64,000 bases of DNA from Wolbachia endosymbiont (group A) of Pogonocherus hispidulus (GCF_964028195.1 NZ_OZ034750.1:1588266-1652265), one strand, 5' to 3'; positions 35,891-47,094 are shown, counted from the first letter of the stretch. Program-made: numbers and translations. The notes: generated by a model from the sequence alone, not told the origin.

Positions 35891-36838
35891 TTGAAATTTA
35901 CATTTTTATGGACTGCTTGTGTTACTCCATTTAATTACAATGGGAATAGCATAGATTATAGCAGTTTGCAGCGTTTACTTACAATACAAGCTGAAGCTGA
36001 AAATGGTGTAGTGCTGCTGGGTAGCACCGGTGAAAGCCTATCGCTTACTGATTCTGAAAAGCGTACATTAGTTGAATTTGTATGTAAGCTAAAATTAAAT
36101 ACGAAAATTATAATTGGTGTACCAGGAGTGAATCTATATCAGACTCTTGAATGGCTTGATTTTTGCAAGGGTATGCCTATTCACGGCTATCTAATGACAA
36201 CTCCAATTTATGCAAAGCCTGGAATCATGGGGCAGACTTTATGGTTTGAAAAGCTACTTGAGAAAGCACATGTGCCGGCTATGTTTTACAATATTCCATC
36301 GAGAGCAGGAGTGAGTCTTCACGCTGAAACTGTACGCAACTTATCCAGCCACGAAAAATTTTGGGCTATCAAAGATTCAAGTGGCACTGTTGATACTTTA
36401 GCTCAGTATAAGAAAGTTGCACCAAATATTGAGGTCTTTTGCGGAGATGATAATATGATATCCGATATGGCCGCTTATGGTGCGGCTGGTCTGGTTTCCG
36501 TTGCTTCCAATGTTTGGCCACATGTAGCACATGAATATGTTAAGCAATGCCTACTGTCATTCCAGCGCGCAACTAGAAAAAAAACAACTCCTCAAATGAC
36601 AGGAAATGACATGAAAAGCTCAACAGATATCTGGCAACAAGCTTGCAAAGCTCTATTTATTGCCAGCAACCCAATACCCACTAAAGCGCTATTACATGAT
36701 ATTGGGCTTATAGAACACAAAACTGTCCGCCTACCGCTCAGTGCAAAAGACTTGCCTTCCGTTGATGAGATAAAAAAAGCAACCGAGATAATTCTAAATT
36801 TGGAGAAAGTTAATCATTGTTGTCATCCTATGGCTTGA
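35891..36838 (+). CDS. dapA: 4-hydroxy-tetrahydrodipicolinate synthase
   Basis: 315 residues. It condenses pyruvate with aspartate semialdehyde, the first committed step to diaminopimelate and lysine. Motifs are GSTGESLSLT (pyruvate binding), MFYNIPSRAG with the catalytic Tyr, and WAIKDSSGT with the Schiff-base Lys. The start appears to be the TTG at 35891, since no in-frame ATG precedes FTFLWTACVTPF. The protein is about 20 residues longer than usual. The excess lies near residues 221-241 (SFQRATRKKTTPQMTGND), whose DNA resembles the palindromic repeat family. asd, which supplies its substrate, is at 50266-51285. Confidence 0.93.
   Translation: MKFTFLWTACVTPFNYNGNSIDYSSLQRLLTIQAEAENGVVLLGSTGESLSLTDSEKRTLVEFVCKLKLNTKIIIGVPGVNLYQTLEWLDFCKGMPIHGYLMTTPIYAKPGIMGQTLWFEKLLEKAHVPAMFYNIPSRAGVSLHAETVRNLSSHEKFWAIKDSSGTVDTLAQYKKVAPNIEVFCGDDNMISDMAAYGAAGLVSVASNVWPHVAHEYVKQCLLSFQRATRKKTTPQMTGNDMKSSTDIWQQACKALFIASNPIPTKALLHDIGLIEHKTVRLPLSAKDLPSVDEIKKATEIILNLEKVNHCCHPMA
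36553..36613 (+). repeat. Repeat-derived in-frame insertion in dapA
   Basis: The DNA reads CTGTCATTCCAGCGCGC...CAAATGACAGGAAATGACAT, with the GTCATTCCAG and ATGACAG ends of the palindromic family. It adds about 20 codons in frame to dapA, between helices near the C-terminal domain, away from the catalytic Tyr and Lys. Protein-coding palindromic repeats are known in Wolbachia and Rickettsia. Confidence 0.6.
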
Positions 36839-37169
36839 CCCACAACTGTACGAACACTGCAATATGGTACGATATCACATAGTAAACGATGTCATGAAAG
36901 TAGCTGACACTGGTTCCTTTATGACGGTGTCATCCCAGTGCTTGACACTGGGATCCAGGAAACTTAATTGCAAGTAATGCATTGGGTTTGGTGAGTATGG
37001 GTTTTGCGTTATAGAATGAAGCACTTTTGGTGAATTTGTAAAGAAAACTGGATGCCAGTGTCACGCACTGGCATGACACCCATTTGTTCCTATAGTTGTC
37101 TTTTCTCGTCTACCTTATTTTGCCAATCTGCTGAACGGATACACTTTGATTTAATATACAATCCAAGTG
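36839..37169. repeat. Repeat block between dapA and ligA
   Basis: 331-base gap with a CACAACTGTACGAACACTGC element near 36840, the unit GTAGCTGACACTGGTTCC, and a complete composite palindromic repeat at 36929-37077 (copy e). No gene is visible. Confidence 0.8.
36929..37077. repeat. Composite palindromic repeat, copy e
   Basis: GTCATCCCAGTGCTTGACAC...TGGGATCC on the left; the right arm GGATGCCAGTGTCACGCACT...GGCATGAC carries paired changes relative to other copies (C to G with G to C), keeping the palindrome. The spacer is nearly identical to copy a (1937-2088). Confidence 0.9.
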
Positions 37170-39173
<2,004 letters not shown>

Positions 39174-39387
39174 CTACATTAGCCTTTGTCGTCAAGTTGT
39201 GAATTTTCTTGAATTTATCATATGGTCTTAATCCATCAAATATCAAAGGTGCCACAATGCTATAGCCATACTTATTCTTCTCTTGCTCAATTGTATTAGC
39301 AGATCTCACTTGCTTTAGCCATATGTTTATATAAAATTAAAATAAATTAGAGTAAATAAGTTATTATTTTACAATATTGCTATTTAA

Positions 39388-40710
39388 ATGTTAACAAGAT
39401 TCGCTCCAAGCCCAACTGGCTACCTCCACGTAGGAAACGTACGAACTGCTCTGGTTTGTTGGATGTACACACGTAATCAAAATGGAAAATTTTTACTCCG
39501 TTTTGATGATACTGACCTTCAGCGTTCAGATGTCAAATATATAAATAATATCATAGAAGACCTAAAATGGATTGGTATCGATTGGGATGCAAGTTTCAAG
39601 CAATCAGAGCGCTTTGAGCGCTATAACGAGGTGTTTTTGCAGTTAATAAAAGAAGGGCATATTTATGCATGCTATGAAACAAGAGAAGAGTTAGAAATTA
39701 AACGAAAATTGCAGTTAAAACAAGGACTTCCTCCTGTTTATGACAGAAGTGCATTGCTTCTAACTGAGCAAGAGAAAATCCATTATGAGCAAGAAGGACG
39801 AAGACCACATTTTAGATTTAAGTTGGATAGAAATGAAGTTGTTAAATGGAGTGATGAAGTTAAAGGTGAAATAAATATTGCAACAAGTCACATCAGCGAT
39901 CCTGTGGTAAAAAGAGAAGATGGAATTTACACATACATGTTACCTTCTGTTACTGATGATGTTGACTTTAATGTAACCCATGTTGTACGCGGGGAAGATC
40001 ATGTAACTAATACCGCAGTTCAGATCCAAATGATTAAAGCATTAAAAGCGAAAATTCCTATATTTACTCACCTTTCTCTACTACATTTTGATGATAGCAA
40101 GATATCGAAACGGAAAGGCGGGCTGGATATCAAGTCCATAAGAGAAGATGAGACTGAACCAATGGCGCTAGTTAGTTATTTAGTGAAGCTCGGAACATCC
40201 AATCCAATTGAAGCTTGCGCCTGTATGCAATCTTTGATTGACTCATTTGGCATTAAAAAATTTAGCTCAGCATCTGTACAATTCAGCTTGAGTGAAGTAT
40301 ACAAGCTAAATAGCAAAGTGCTGCAACAAATGCCATTTGAAATGGTGCAAGGCCGTTTAAATCAAATTGGAGTGGACTCCTCAGAGTTTTGGTATTTTAT
40401 AAGGAACAATATAGAAAAGTTTTCTGAGGTGGCCAAGTGGTGGAAAATATGCAAATCTGATATAGAGCCTGTGATTCTTGATAAGGAGCTTATAAAAATT
40501 GCGTTCAATGCATTGCCTCAAGGCGATTGTAACGAAAACACATTATCAGAGTGGGTCAAAACTATTCGACAGACAGTGGATATAAAGGCAAAAGACTTAT
40601 TTATGCAGTTGCGTTTAGCTTTAACAGGAACAGAAACAGGACCAGAGCTCGCTAAATTATTAATTTTTATCGGCAAAGAAAACATCATTGCAAGGTTAAA
40701 AGAAAAGTGA
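39388..40710 (+). CDS. gltX: Glutamyl-tRNA synthetase
   Basis: 440 residues. Class I motifs are [12 protein letters not shown] (HIGH) and KISKRKGG (KMSKS). Bacteria of this order normally carry two GltX proteins, one charging tRNA-Glu and the other tRNA-Gln for amidation by GatCAB; which one this is cannot be decided here. The start at 39388 gives the standard N-terminus [16 protein letters not shown]. The 229-base gap upstream contains nothing I recognise. Confidence 0.95.
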   Translation: MLTRFAPSPTGYLHVGNVRTALVCWMYTRNQNGKFLLRFDDTDLQRSDVKYINNIIEDLKWIGIDWDASFKQSERFERYNEVFLQLIKEGHIYACYETREELEIKRKLQLKQGLPPVYDRSALLLTEQEKIHYEQEGRRPHFRFKLDRNEVVKWSDEVKGEINIATSHISDPVVKREDGIYTYMLPSVTDDVDFNVTHVVRGEDHVTNTAVQIQMIKALKAKIPIFTHLSLLHFDDSKISKRKGGLDIKSIREDETEPMALVSYLVKLGTSNPIEACACMQSLIDSFGIKKFSSASVQFSLSEVYKLNSKVLQQMPFEMVQGRLNQIGVDSSEFWYFIRNNIEKFSEVAKWWKICKSDIEPVILDKELIKIAFNALPQGDCNENTLSEWVKTIRQTVDIKAKDLFMQLRLALTGTETGPELAKLLIFIGKENIIARLKEK

Positions 40711-41179
40711 AAATCAAGGTGTCCGTTCAGCAGAGTGGCAAAATAGGTAGACAAGATAAACCAAAAAATCAAGAAAAAGTGAGTTTACAAGTTTACAACA
40801 AATGGTGTCATTCCAGTGCTTGACACTGGAATCCAGGAATTTTATTAAGTTGGTGAGCATAAAAATAGCTGTTTTACGTTAAAATACAACGTTTTGATGA
40901 TTATGAAAAGGCTGGATCCCAGTGTCTGGGCACTGGGATGACATTGGTGGTTATACTTACTCTACTGCAACACGGGACGTTCGTACAGTTGTGGATTCAT
41001 TCGCAGTATCTCTATAGCTAACCCAAGAAAGGTTTTCCTACGTCATACCGCCGCGGTATCTCTTAGCATAGATCTCTTACTTAACCGTCATACCGCCGCG
41101 GTATCTCTAGATCCCGCTAACAAGCAGCGGGATGACGGTTGTCGGTAAATCTAAGTTACTTTAGCTATATATAAAAGGT
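40711..41179. repeat. Repeat block between gltX and ccmH
   Basis: 469 bases. Contains composite palindromic repeat copy f (40807-40942), the TTCGTACAGTTGTGGATTCA element near 40980, the TAGCTAACCCAAGAAAGGTT element near 41020, and tandem CCGTCATACCGCCGCGGTAT units (41041-41140). No gene is visible. Confidence 0.8.
40807..40942. repeat. Composite palindromic repeat, copy f
   Basis: GTCATTCCAGTGCTTGACAC...TGGAATCC on the left and GGATCCCAGTGTCTGGGCAC...TGGGATGAC on the right. The left arm carries paired T/A changes relative to other copies, keeping the stem. The spacer matches copy c at 28273. Confidence 0.9.
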
Positions 41180-41557
41180 TTAAGTGGTTGTATTGATGTA
41201 TCTTTGTATTAGAAAACACCCAATAAGCAGAGTTGTGAGTGGAATAAACCACAAAATGTAAGTGCTAGGTGGGGTAGTTATAATTGAATTGCCGTAAGAA
41301 TTTTTTAACTCTGAGATTATCTCTTCATCTGTGTATCCATCATTGATTTTTTTACGAATTGCTTCCCGCATATCATACGCAATCTGAGATCCAGATTCAG
41401 ACAATGATTCGCCAGAACATATTGGACACCTTATTATTTCAAATAAACTGGTTGCTCGTTTTTCCATGCTTTTATCTCTGAGTTTATTATCCAGAGTAAA
41501 AGCGTTTACGCCTGAGTGAAATATCAATATGAAAAGTAAACTAACTACTGCTCTCAT
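41180..41557 (-). CDS. ccmH: Cytochrome c maturation protein CcmH
   Basis: 125 residues. Signal peptide (1-19, ending GVNA), the haem-handling motif RCPICSGESLSES with the CxxC pair, and a C-terminal membrane helix (YILWFIPLTTLLIGCFLI). CcmH reduces apocytochrome c cysteines for haem attachment at the periplasmic face. Its start overlaps the end of the upstream DUF2125-like gene by 17 bases, so they are co-translated. Confidence 0.93.
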   Translation of the reverse strand: MRAVVSLLFILIFHSGVNAFTLDNKLRDKSMEKRATSLFEIIRCPICSGESLSESGSQIAYDMREAIRKKINDGYTDEEIISELKNSYGNSIITTPPSTYILWFIPLTTLLIGCFLIQRYINTTT

Positions 41558-42581
41558 TCTTGGTTAATTGGGTTATTTTACTGAGTTGGTTCATAAAATC
41601 AGTGGTGGATAACTTTCCAATAAAGCTTGACCCTACATCATCATCGTACTTTATTGAAAATTGAATGCCGTCATCAGTTGTTTTTTCTGATAAGGAAGAC
41701 ATTAATTTTTCAAACGCATCTGAAGTTTTTGAGTCACCAATCATAAACGAGATTAATTCTTTATAATTTGATATAGCCACGTTGATTTTGTCTTTGAATG
41801 AAGACGTAACCAAATTATAATTTTGCATTCCACCATCTGCAGCAAGAGAAAAATTATTACTTTGAATTAAAAATTTCTCTATGTTGAAATTAACTCTGGA
41901 AGCTGAGATGTGGTTTACAAATTCGTAATCAAATTTAGTGTCGATACTAAGGTAACTTTCAGGACTTGCAGTATTTTTATACCGATAAGTATAAAAATCA
42001 AATCCTAGTTTAGTATTTCCACTTGGTTCTTTATCGAGGTGAAATTGAATGTAATTGCTTTTATCATTCACTTCAGTTATAACACTTTGCTGATTTTCTG
42101 AAACATCACATTTTAATCCATAATCTTCGTAACGAAGTGTATCTATATAGTCTATCACGGTACTATTTCTGTTGAATCGCAATGAAGATGGTAAATCATT
42201 TAGTCTAACAACAAAGTGGCTGCTATCGTTTGTGTGGCATTTTATATTCTTTTTCTCATCACCATGAACAACAATGTTGACTTCATTGCTTGGTATGTAG
42301 ATATATACTGATTTATCAAACAATCTATTTTTTATCAATAAAGCATCAGATGAGATGGTTAATTGCTCATTGGAAAATTTTGGGTTTGTCACACGGAAAA
42401 TTAGGTTAGAAGGAAGTCCACTAAAATCATGTGAAATATCAAACTTTTCGTCGTTAATGTATAGTATTGTTTCAGCTAAAAGATTTTTTACCTTACATGC
42501 AGAAAAATACCAAAAACCACTATACGCTACAGGAATAAACAAAAGTAAAGAGATGATAATATAGATAAAAATCTTACGCAT
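41541..42581 (-). CDS. DUF2125-like membrane-anchored protein
   Basis: 346 residues. One N-terminal membrane anchor or uncleaved signal (about 4-23), then a long periplasmic beta-rich region beginning with SGFWYFSACKVKNLLAETI. The start and the HDFSGLPSNLIFRVTNPKF segment recall the DUF2125 family of alphaproteobacteria, whose function is unknown. It sits between ferredoxin and ccmH on the same strand, two bases after the former and overlapping the latter, so an operon is likely. The family assignment is moderate. Confidence 0.65.
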   Translation of the reverse strand: MRKIFIYIIISLLLFIPVAYSGFWYFSACKVKNLLAETILYINDEKFDISHDFSGLPSNLIFRVTNPKFSNEQLTISSDALLIKNRLFDKSVYIYIPSNEVNIVVHGDEKKNIKCHTNDSSHFVVRLNDLPSSLRFNRNSTVIDYIDTLRYEDYGLKCDVSENQQSVITEVNDKSNYIQFHLDKEPSGNTKLGFDFYTYRYKNTASPESYLSIDTKFDYEFVNHISASRVNFNIEKFLIQSNNFSLAADGGMQNYNLVTSSFKDKINVAISNYKELISFMIGDSKTSDAFEKLMSSLSEKTTDDGIQFSIKYDDDVGSSFIGKLSTTDFMNQLSKITQLTKNESSS

Positions 42582-42583
42582 AG

Positions 42584-42943
42584 CTAATCACTCCCCTGTT
42601 TATCCAATGATATATTTCTTGTACCCCTTGGTATGGTTACACACAAGCCGTCGATATCTTTTGTGATTTTTATTTGGCACCCAAGTCTTGATGTCTCTGT
42701 TAAGCCGAAGGCTAGATCTAACATATCGTTTTCCTCATCAGATATGGGATTATGCGTTTCTACAGCATCATAAAATTCTGGATCAACAATCACGTGGCAT
42801 GTAGAACAAGCAAGAGAGCCTTCACATGCACCTTCAAGCAGATCTTGATCACTTCTGTGGGCTAAATTAAGCAGAGTTTCTCCCTCTGCAGCTTCATAGC
42901 TTTTCTTACTCCCATCAGGTAAAACAAAAGTAACAGATGGCAT
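42584..42943 (-). CDS. fdx: 2Fe-2S ferredoxin (ISC/adrenodoxin type)
   Basis: 119 residues. The cluster ligands are in CEGSLACSTC and a later Cys in LGCQI, the adrenodoxin-like C-x5-C-x2-C...C spacing. Such ferredoxins supply electrons for iron-sulfur cluster assembly. It is first in the fdx-DUF2125-ccmH string. The isc genes themselves are not in this window. Confidence 0.94.
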   Translation of the reverse strand: MPSVTFVLPDGSKKSYEAAEGETLLNLAHRSDQDLLEGACEGSLACSTCHVIVDPEFYDAVETHNPISDEENDMLDLAFGLTETSRLGCQIKITKDIDGLCVTIPRGTRNISLDKQGSD

Positions 42944-43463
42944 ATTATTCCTATTAAAATCCTTACTAATTTCTCTATATCCTACAGGTAATAACTAATA
43001 TTTGCAAACTCTTTGCAATTCCAGTACCTATATTTCTTGTTATCCAAGTACCTCCTTTAGCATAGATCCCGCTAACAAGCAGCGGGATGACGATTGTCAG
43101 GCCAGCGCCCCTATGATGTCATTCAAGTAGCTGACACTGGTTCCTTTATGATGATGTCATCCCAGTGCTTGACACTGGGATCCAGAAGACTTAATTTCAA
43201 CCAAATAATAAAGGCTGGATTCCCAGTGTCAAGCACTGGGATGACATCCTCCCTTGTGGAAATTGCTCTCAAATCACAATGTTCGTACAGCTATGGATTC
43301 ATTCACGGTATCTCAGCATAGATTCCGCTAACGAGTAGCGAAATGACGAATTTGTTGTTTTTCAAATTGTAGGTAAACCCAAGCCACTTTAGCTATAACA
43401 GCCGTACTATTGAATATCTTTATAATTTTGTATATCATGTTTTTAGTTGATAAGTGAATAATC
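42944..43463. repeat. Repeat block between fdx and trhO
   Basis: 520 bases. Contains a CCCGCTAACAAGCAGCGGGA palindrome (about 43068-43090), the unit CAAGTAGCTGACACTGGTTCC, composite repeat copy g (43156-43245, with a shorter spacer than other copies), a GTTCGTACAGCTATGG element near 43284 and a partial CCGCT unit near 43325. The open frame at 43094-43321 is repeat DNA. No gene is supported. Confidence 0.8.
43156..43245. repeat. Composite palindromic repeat, copy g (short spacer)
   Basis: Palindromes GTCATCCCAGTGCTTGACAC...TGGGATCC and GGATTCCCAGTGTCAAGCAC...TGGGATGAC separated by only about 30 bases, so most of the spacer seen in copies a, c, e and f is missing. Confidence 0.9.
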
Positions 43464-44291
43464 ATGAGCTTCGTCATTGCAACTTTCTATCACTTTGTAG
43501 AACTCTCTAATTATTATGACATGAAAGACGAAATAAAAACTGCATGCGACAACATTGAATTAAAGGGTACTATACTCCTTGCAGAAGAGGGTATTAATGC
43601 AACCGTATCTGGTGAAAGAAACGCGATTGATAAAATATTCGATTTTCTACGTTCTGATTATAGGCTAAGGGACCTTACATGGAAAGAGAGTGCAGCAGAA
43701 TATCAACCATTTAGCAAGATGAAGGTAAAATTAAAAAGAGAGATTGTGAATCTTGGTGTAAGCAATCTTGATATTTCCCTTAAGGGTAAATATGTTGATC
43801 CAGAGCATTGGGATGATTTTACTTCTCAACCTGACGTTTTAGTAATAGACACAAGAAATGAGTATGAAGTGAAATTAGGCAAGTTTAAAAATGCAATTAA
43901 TCCACATACTCAGCGTTTTCGCGATTTTCCTGAGTGGGCAAAGTCTTTCTCTGAGAGTAAAGACCTGAAAGTAGCTATGTACTGCACTGGTGGGATTAGA
44001 TGCGAAAAATCAACAGCGTACATGAAAAATCTTGGATTTAACAATGTGTACCACCTGAAAGGCGGCATTCTTTCTTACCTTGAAAAAACTTATAATAAAA
44101 ACGGTAATTGGGAAGGTGAGTGTTTTGTTTTTGATGATAGAATTGCTGTTGATAACTCACTTACTCCAAGCAACACAATAAAATGCATACTCTGCTCAAA
44201 TCAAGTTTCAACTGATGAACTGAAGTCAGTTCCACGTGGCCAAGTGGTTTGTTCTGATTGTAAACTTCAGTGTTATAGCTATAATAAGTAA
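43464..44291 (+). CDS. trhO: tRNA uridine(34) hydroxylase (rhodanese-like)
   Basis: 275 residues of the YceA/TrhO family. The N-terminal acylphosphatase-like domain has GTILLAEEGINATVSG; the rhodanese domain has VLVIDTRNEYEVKLG and the Cys-containing loop MYCTGGIRCEKS; a C-terminal Cys-rich stretch (KCILCSN...CSDCKLQC) follows. TrhO hydroxylates U34 on the route to 5-carboxymethoxyuridine tRNAs. It stands alone and converges on the terminase gene. Confidence 0.92.
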   Translation: MSFVIATFYHFVELSNYYDMKDEIKTACDNIELKGTILLAEEGINATVSGERNAIDKIFDFLRSDYRLRDLTWKESAAEYQPFSKMKVKLKREIVNLGVSNLDISLKGKYVDPEHWDDFTSQPDVLVIDTRNEYEVKLGKFKNAINPHTQRFRDFPEWAKSFSESKDLKVAMYCTGGIRCEKSTAYMKNLGFNNVYHLKGGILSYLEKTYNKNGNWEGECFVFDDRIAVDNSLTPSNTIKCILCSNQVSTDELKSVPRGQVVCSDCKLQCYSYNK

Positions 44292-44315
44292 GAATTCCCT
44301 TTACTTGACCTTTAT

Positions 44316-44340
44316 AATCCCAGCGCGTGACGCTGGGATT
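44316..44340. terminator. Perfect hairpin between convergent trhO and terminase genes
   Basis: AATCCCAGCG (44316-44325) and CGCTGGGATT (44331-44340) form a perfect ten-base stem with a five-base loop. The sequence is of the CCCAG palindrome family. It lies in the 76-base convergent gap and could serve as a bidirectional terminator, though T-runs are weak. Confidence 0.5.
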
Positions 44341-44367
44341 GGTTTCCCTTACTTCACCATAACTACC

Positions 44368-45852
44368 TCAAACAGAATCGGAGGTAAAATCCCTGACCCT
44401 GAAAACGCTGGTGTTAGTTTTTCTCACCCACTGCAGATATTGCACGGTACTATCCACTTGGTCATCGTGGCGAGCTTCCGGAAACATTAAAATCTCATAC
44501 TCAAAATCGTTCAGCCATACTGCTTGGTGCGGCAGAAAAACCTTGCCAGACTCTATAATCGGAGCAATCTGATAAAATCGAGAGAGTTTGTCATTGTGTG
44601 GCACTATTTCAATAATGGGTAAATTACTGTTTGCTTTTAGCTCTTGTGTTAATTGTTGACCACTTGTTTTTGCTTCGATTAAAATTGCGTGTGGCATCCA
44701 TCTTGCAGCTAGTGACAGAACTTGCTCTTTAAGCTTTGGATACTCAAGCTTTGCGCGATATACATCAAGTAAATAGAATTTGTTGTCTGTTTTTGCCCAG
44801 GTAGTGCAGACGCTAAAGTTGCTAGAATTGTTCGTTGAAACCGCAGTATCCCAGCTCTGAGTGACATATGAGAGACTATCAGGAAAATTTCTATAGCGCT
44901 TCAGCCACTCTCGTTTAATTATACCACTTGAAAGTGGCAGAGGGTTCTGTTGATATTGAGCAGCAAAAGCATAACTCCCAAGTTCAGCTTTTATCATCTC
45001 AACTTCTTCTTTTCCTCCATAGAGGGGATATAGCAACTGACCTTCTTCTCTTGAGTATAGTATCATTGCAGGTGCAGTGCATGATGCTGTTGTATTATAC
45101 AACTGCCTGGTTGCAGTTACTTGGATGACAGAAACAGGATGCGCTGGCTTTTTGATTGAATAAACAATCTCCTTATTTTCAGCTATTATTGGCAAACAAA
45201 TATGATGCCATATGTTTTTTGGTTTAGAGAGAAGATGCTCAGTTAAATCTTCCTGATGTAGCCTATGCATCACAAGAACGATGACTCCTTTTTTTCTATC
45301 GTTGAGCCTTGGCACTAGAGTCTGGTCAAACCAGTTTGTAGCACGCTTTCTAAACGTTTCGCTCAAAGCTTGAGCGGAGCTTAGTGGATCATCCACGATA
45401 ATGAAATCTCCCCCCTCACCAGTTAATGTTCCCCCAACTGATGTTGCAATTCTGCATCCTCTCTGCACTGTTTGGAATTTGTATTTGGTATTCTGATCTT
45501 TGGATAGTTCTACCTCTGGAAATAGCTCTCTATACCAACTAGACTGCATTATACATCTTGTATCGAGCGAGTGCTTTTCGCTAAGCAGCCGAGAGTAGCT
45601 TGCAACTATTATTCTTGCAGTTGGCTGATTTCCCAGTATCCATGCGGGCCACGCAACACTTACACACATAGATTTCATTGAACGCGGAGGCATATTGAAT
45701 ATTATTCGTCTCACTTCACCAGTACTCGCTGCTTCTAGCCTATCTGCTATGACTTTTATGTACCGATGATTATTATACTCACACCCCGGCACCACCGTTT
45801 GAAAGCACAGTTCAATGAATTTTAAAAAGTTGATTTTGTTCATAAGGATCAA
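44368..45852 (-). CDS. Phage-type terminase large subunit (lone)
   Basis: 494 residues. ATPase part: FNMPPRSMKSMC as the Walker A-like loop and GGDFIIVDDPLSS as Walker B. Nuclease part: SWDTAVS, ILIEAKTSGQ and RHDDQVDS supply the acidic residues. Such proteins package phage or gene-transfer-agent DNA. No portal, capsid or small terminase gene is nearby, so this is an orphan; related single copies are common in Rickettsiales. About 27 residues around HPVSVIQVTATRQLY (DNA 45061-45150) look like an inserted repeat segment. The gene is otherwise intact, so it may be retained for function. Confidence 0.85.
   Translation of the reverse strand: MILMNKINFLKFIELCFQTVVPGCEYNNHRYIKVIADRLEAASTGEVRRIIFNMPPRSMKSMCVSVAWPAWILGNQPTARIIVASYSRLLSEKHSLDTRCIMQSSWYRELFPEVELSKDQNTKYKFQTVQRGCRIATSVGGTLTGEGGDFIIVDDPLSSAQALSETFRKRATNWFDQTLVPRLNDRKKGVIVLVMHRLHQEDLTEHLLSKPKNIWHHICLPIIAENKEIVYSIKKPAHPVSVIQVTATRQLYNTTASCTAPAMILYSREEGQLLYPLYGGKEEVEMIKAELGSYAFAAQYQQNPLPLSSGIIKREWLKRYRNFPDSLSYVTQSWDTAVSTNNSSNFSVCTTWAKTDNKFYLLDVYRAKLEYPKLKEQVLSLAARWMPHAILIEAKTSGQQLTQELKANSNLPIIEIVPHNDKLSRFYQIAPIIESGKVFLPHQAVWLNDFEYEILMFPEARHDDQVDSTVQYLQWVRKTNTSVFRVRDFTSDSV
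45061..45150 (-). repeat. Repeat-derived in-frame insertion in the terminase gene
   Basis: On the coding strand the DNA reads CCTGTTTCTGTCATCCAAGT followed by AACTGCAACC, matching the CTGTCATCCAAGTAGCTGAC element seen at 1885, 36895 and 58857. It adds roughly 25 codons between the ATPase and nuclease parts without breaking the frame. Confidence 0.55.
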
Positions 45853-45914
45853 TATTTCATTGACTTTCTTTAAGATTTTATGTACTGTTAAATTAATATA
45901 GTGAGGACTAAGAT

Positions 45915-46493
45915 ATGGCAGTAGTAGAAGGAATTAAAACTAAGGAAGGGTTTGTAAAAACTCGAGGAGGGATGAAAATCCAGACAATTACAATTCCCTA
46001 TAAAAGGGTAGATCAACAAGACAGAAAATACTTAGTTTATTTCGTAGGTGGAGGAAATCGTATTATAAAATCTAAAGAATTGGATTTGCAAAATTGGCAA
46101 TGGGCTACAGACCAAGATATTACTGTATGTTTATTTAATTACCCTGGCTTAGGCAAGAGCAAAAGCTCTTTTACGTTTCGTAACGATAGAGTTGAATCAG
46201 GTATTGCAGTTGTCACTGATTTGTTAAAAAATAATATAAAGCCAGATAATATTATTTGGGGATTGCTTTGGCGGATATGTAGCTGCAGAGGTTCATAAAA
46301 ATTTTAAAGATGAAAATATACATTTAAGATGTATTGTCAGCAATACTGCTAGTTCACTCAAACAAGCCTCTCTTTATTACTTTGGTTTTATAGCAAAATT
46401 AAAAATTTTTCTTGCTCCGATAATCAAATTGGTACTGAAGATTTTTGGTTGTCACTGGAAGACACATAAAATCGTAAATTCAATTACTCCTTA
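45915..46493 (+). pseudogene. Frameshifted and truncated alpha/beta-hydrolase-like gene
   Basis: The first frame (45915-46298, 127 codons) reads YLVYFVGGGNRIIKSKE and CLFNYPGLGKS, then DNIIWG. After about 46260 the sensible frame shifts by one: CFGGYVAAEVHKNF, then a hydrophobic stretch and a stop near 46493. The combined reading has an alpha/beta-hydrolase pattern with a nucleophile elbow around the frameshift. The reading ends where an IS remnant begins, so the C-terminus with the rest of the triad is missing. Start has a fair ribosome-binding site. I judge it inactive. Confidence 0.65.
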
Positions 46494-46830
46494 GAACCTG
46501 TCTTGAAAGGAGCTAAGCAGCTAATTTAGCAAGCATAATAGTAATCATATTAAAGGAGATATTAGTTTTTGAAGTAAGAGGAATAATCCTTGCTCATACG
46601 TCTAAAATTGGAAAGCCAAGCAAAAGTTCTTTCAACAATCCACCGTTTAGGAATAACTTGAAATCCTACAGCATCAGCTGCTTTTTTAGTAATCGTATCC
46701 TGTTTTCAATAAACAGTAATTTTGCAATTTACCAATATATCTCTGATCAGCAAAAAACCTTTGTAGCGTTGGAGCTTTTCGTTTAGCTTGAGTAAAAAGA
46801 TTTAGAGCACCATCACGATCTTGGGATCCA
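46494..46830 (-). pseudogene. Decayed IS5-family transposase fragment
   Basis: On the minus strand broken frames spell DRDGALNLFTQAKRKAP, QRFFADQRYIGKLQ and then [20 protein letters not shown] with a short tail ending SKDYSSYFK. These are the middle and C-terminal parts of an IS5-family (IS427-like group) transposase; the Glu of [10 protein letters not shown] is the last catalytic residue. It contains stops and lacks its N-terminal part. It is a different element from the intact IS at 26065. Confidence 0.8.
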
Positions 46831-47094
46831 GCTTTTTTGTAATTTTATTGAAAATGTTGTACAGTCGTTTGTTTACAATCAATTTTTCTGGATCCCAGTG
46901 TCTGGGCACTGCCTTTGTGTTTGAGGCAAAACCTGCTATAACATTTAACACACTGCTTTCACAAACGAATGTTCGTACAGTTGTGGAATGAATCGCGATA
47001 TGACGTAGGGAAACCTTTCTTGGGTTAGCTATAATTACTGGATATCTTCAGTTTTTACATATAACATTTTAATATCAAATATAGATCCAAATTA
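46824..47094. repeat. Repeat remnants upstream of the iron permease
   Basis: Contains a degraded composite palindromic repeat (46824-46911, with GGATCCCAGTGTCTGGGCAC), an AATGTTCGTACAGTTGTGGA element near 46970, and the inverted GGAAACCTTTCTTGGGTTAG element near 47012. The last 60 bases are AT-rich. No gene is visible. Confidence 0.7.
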
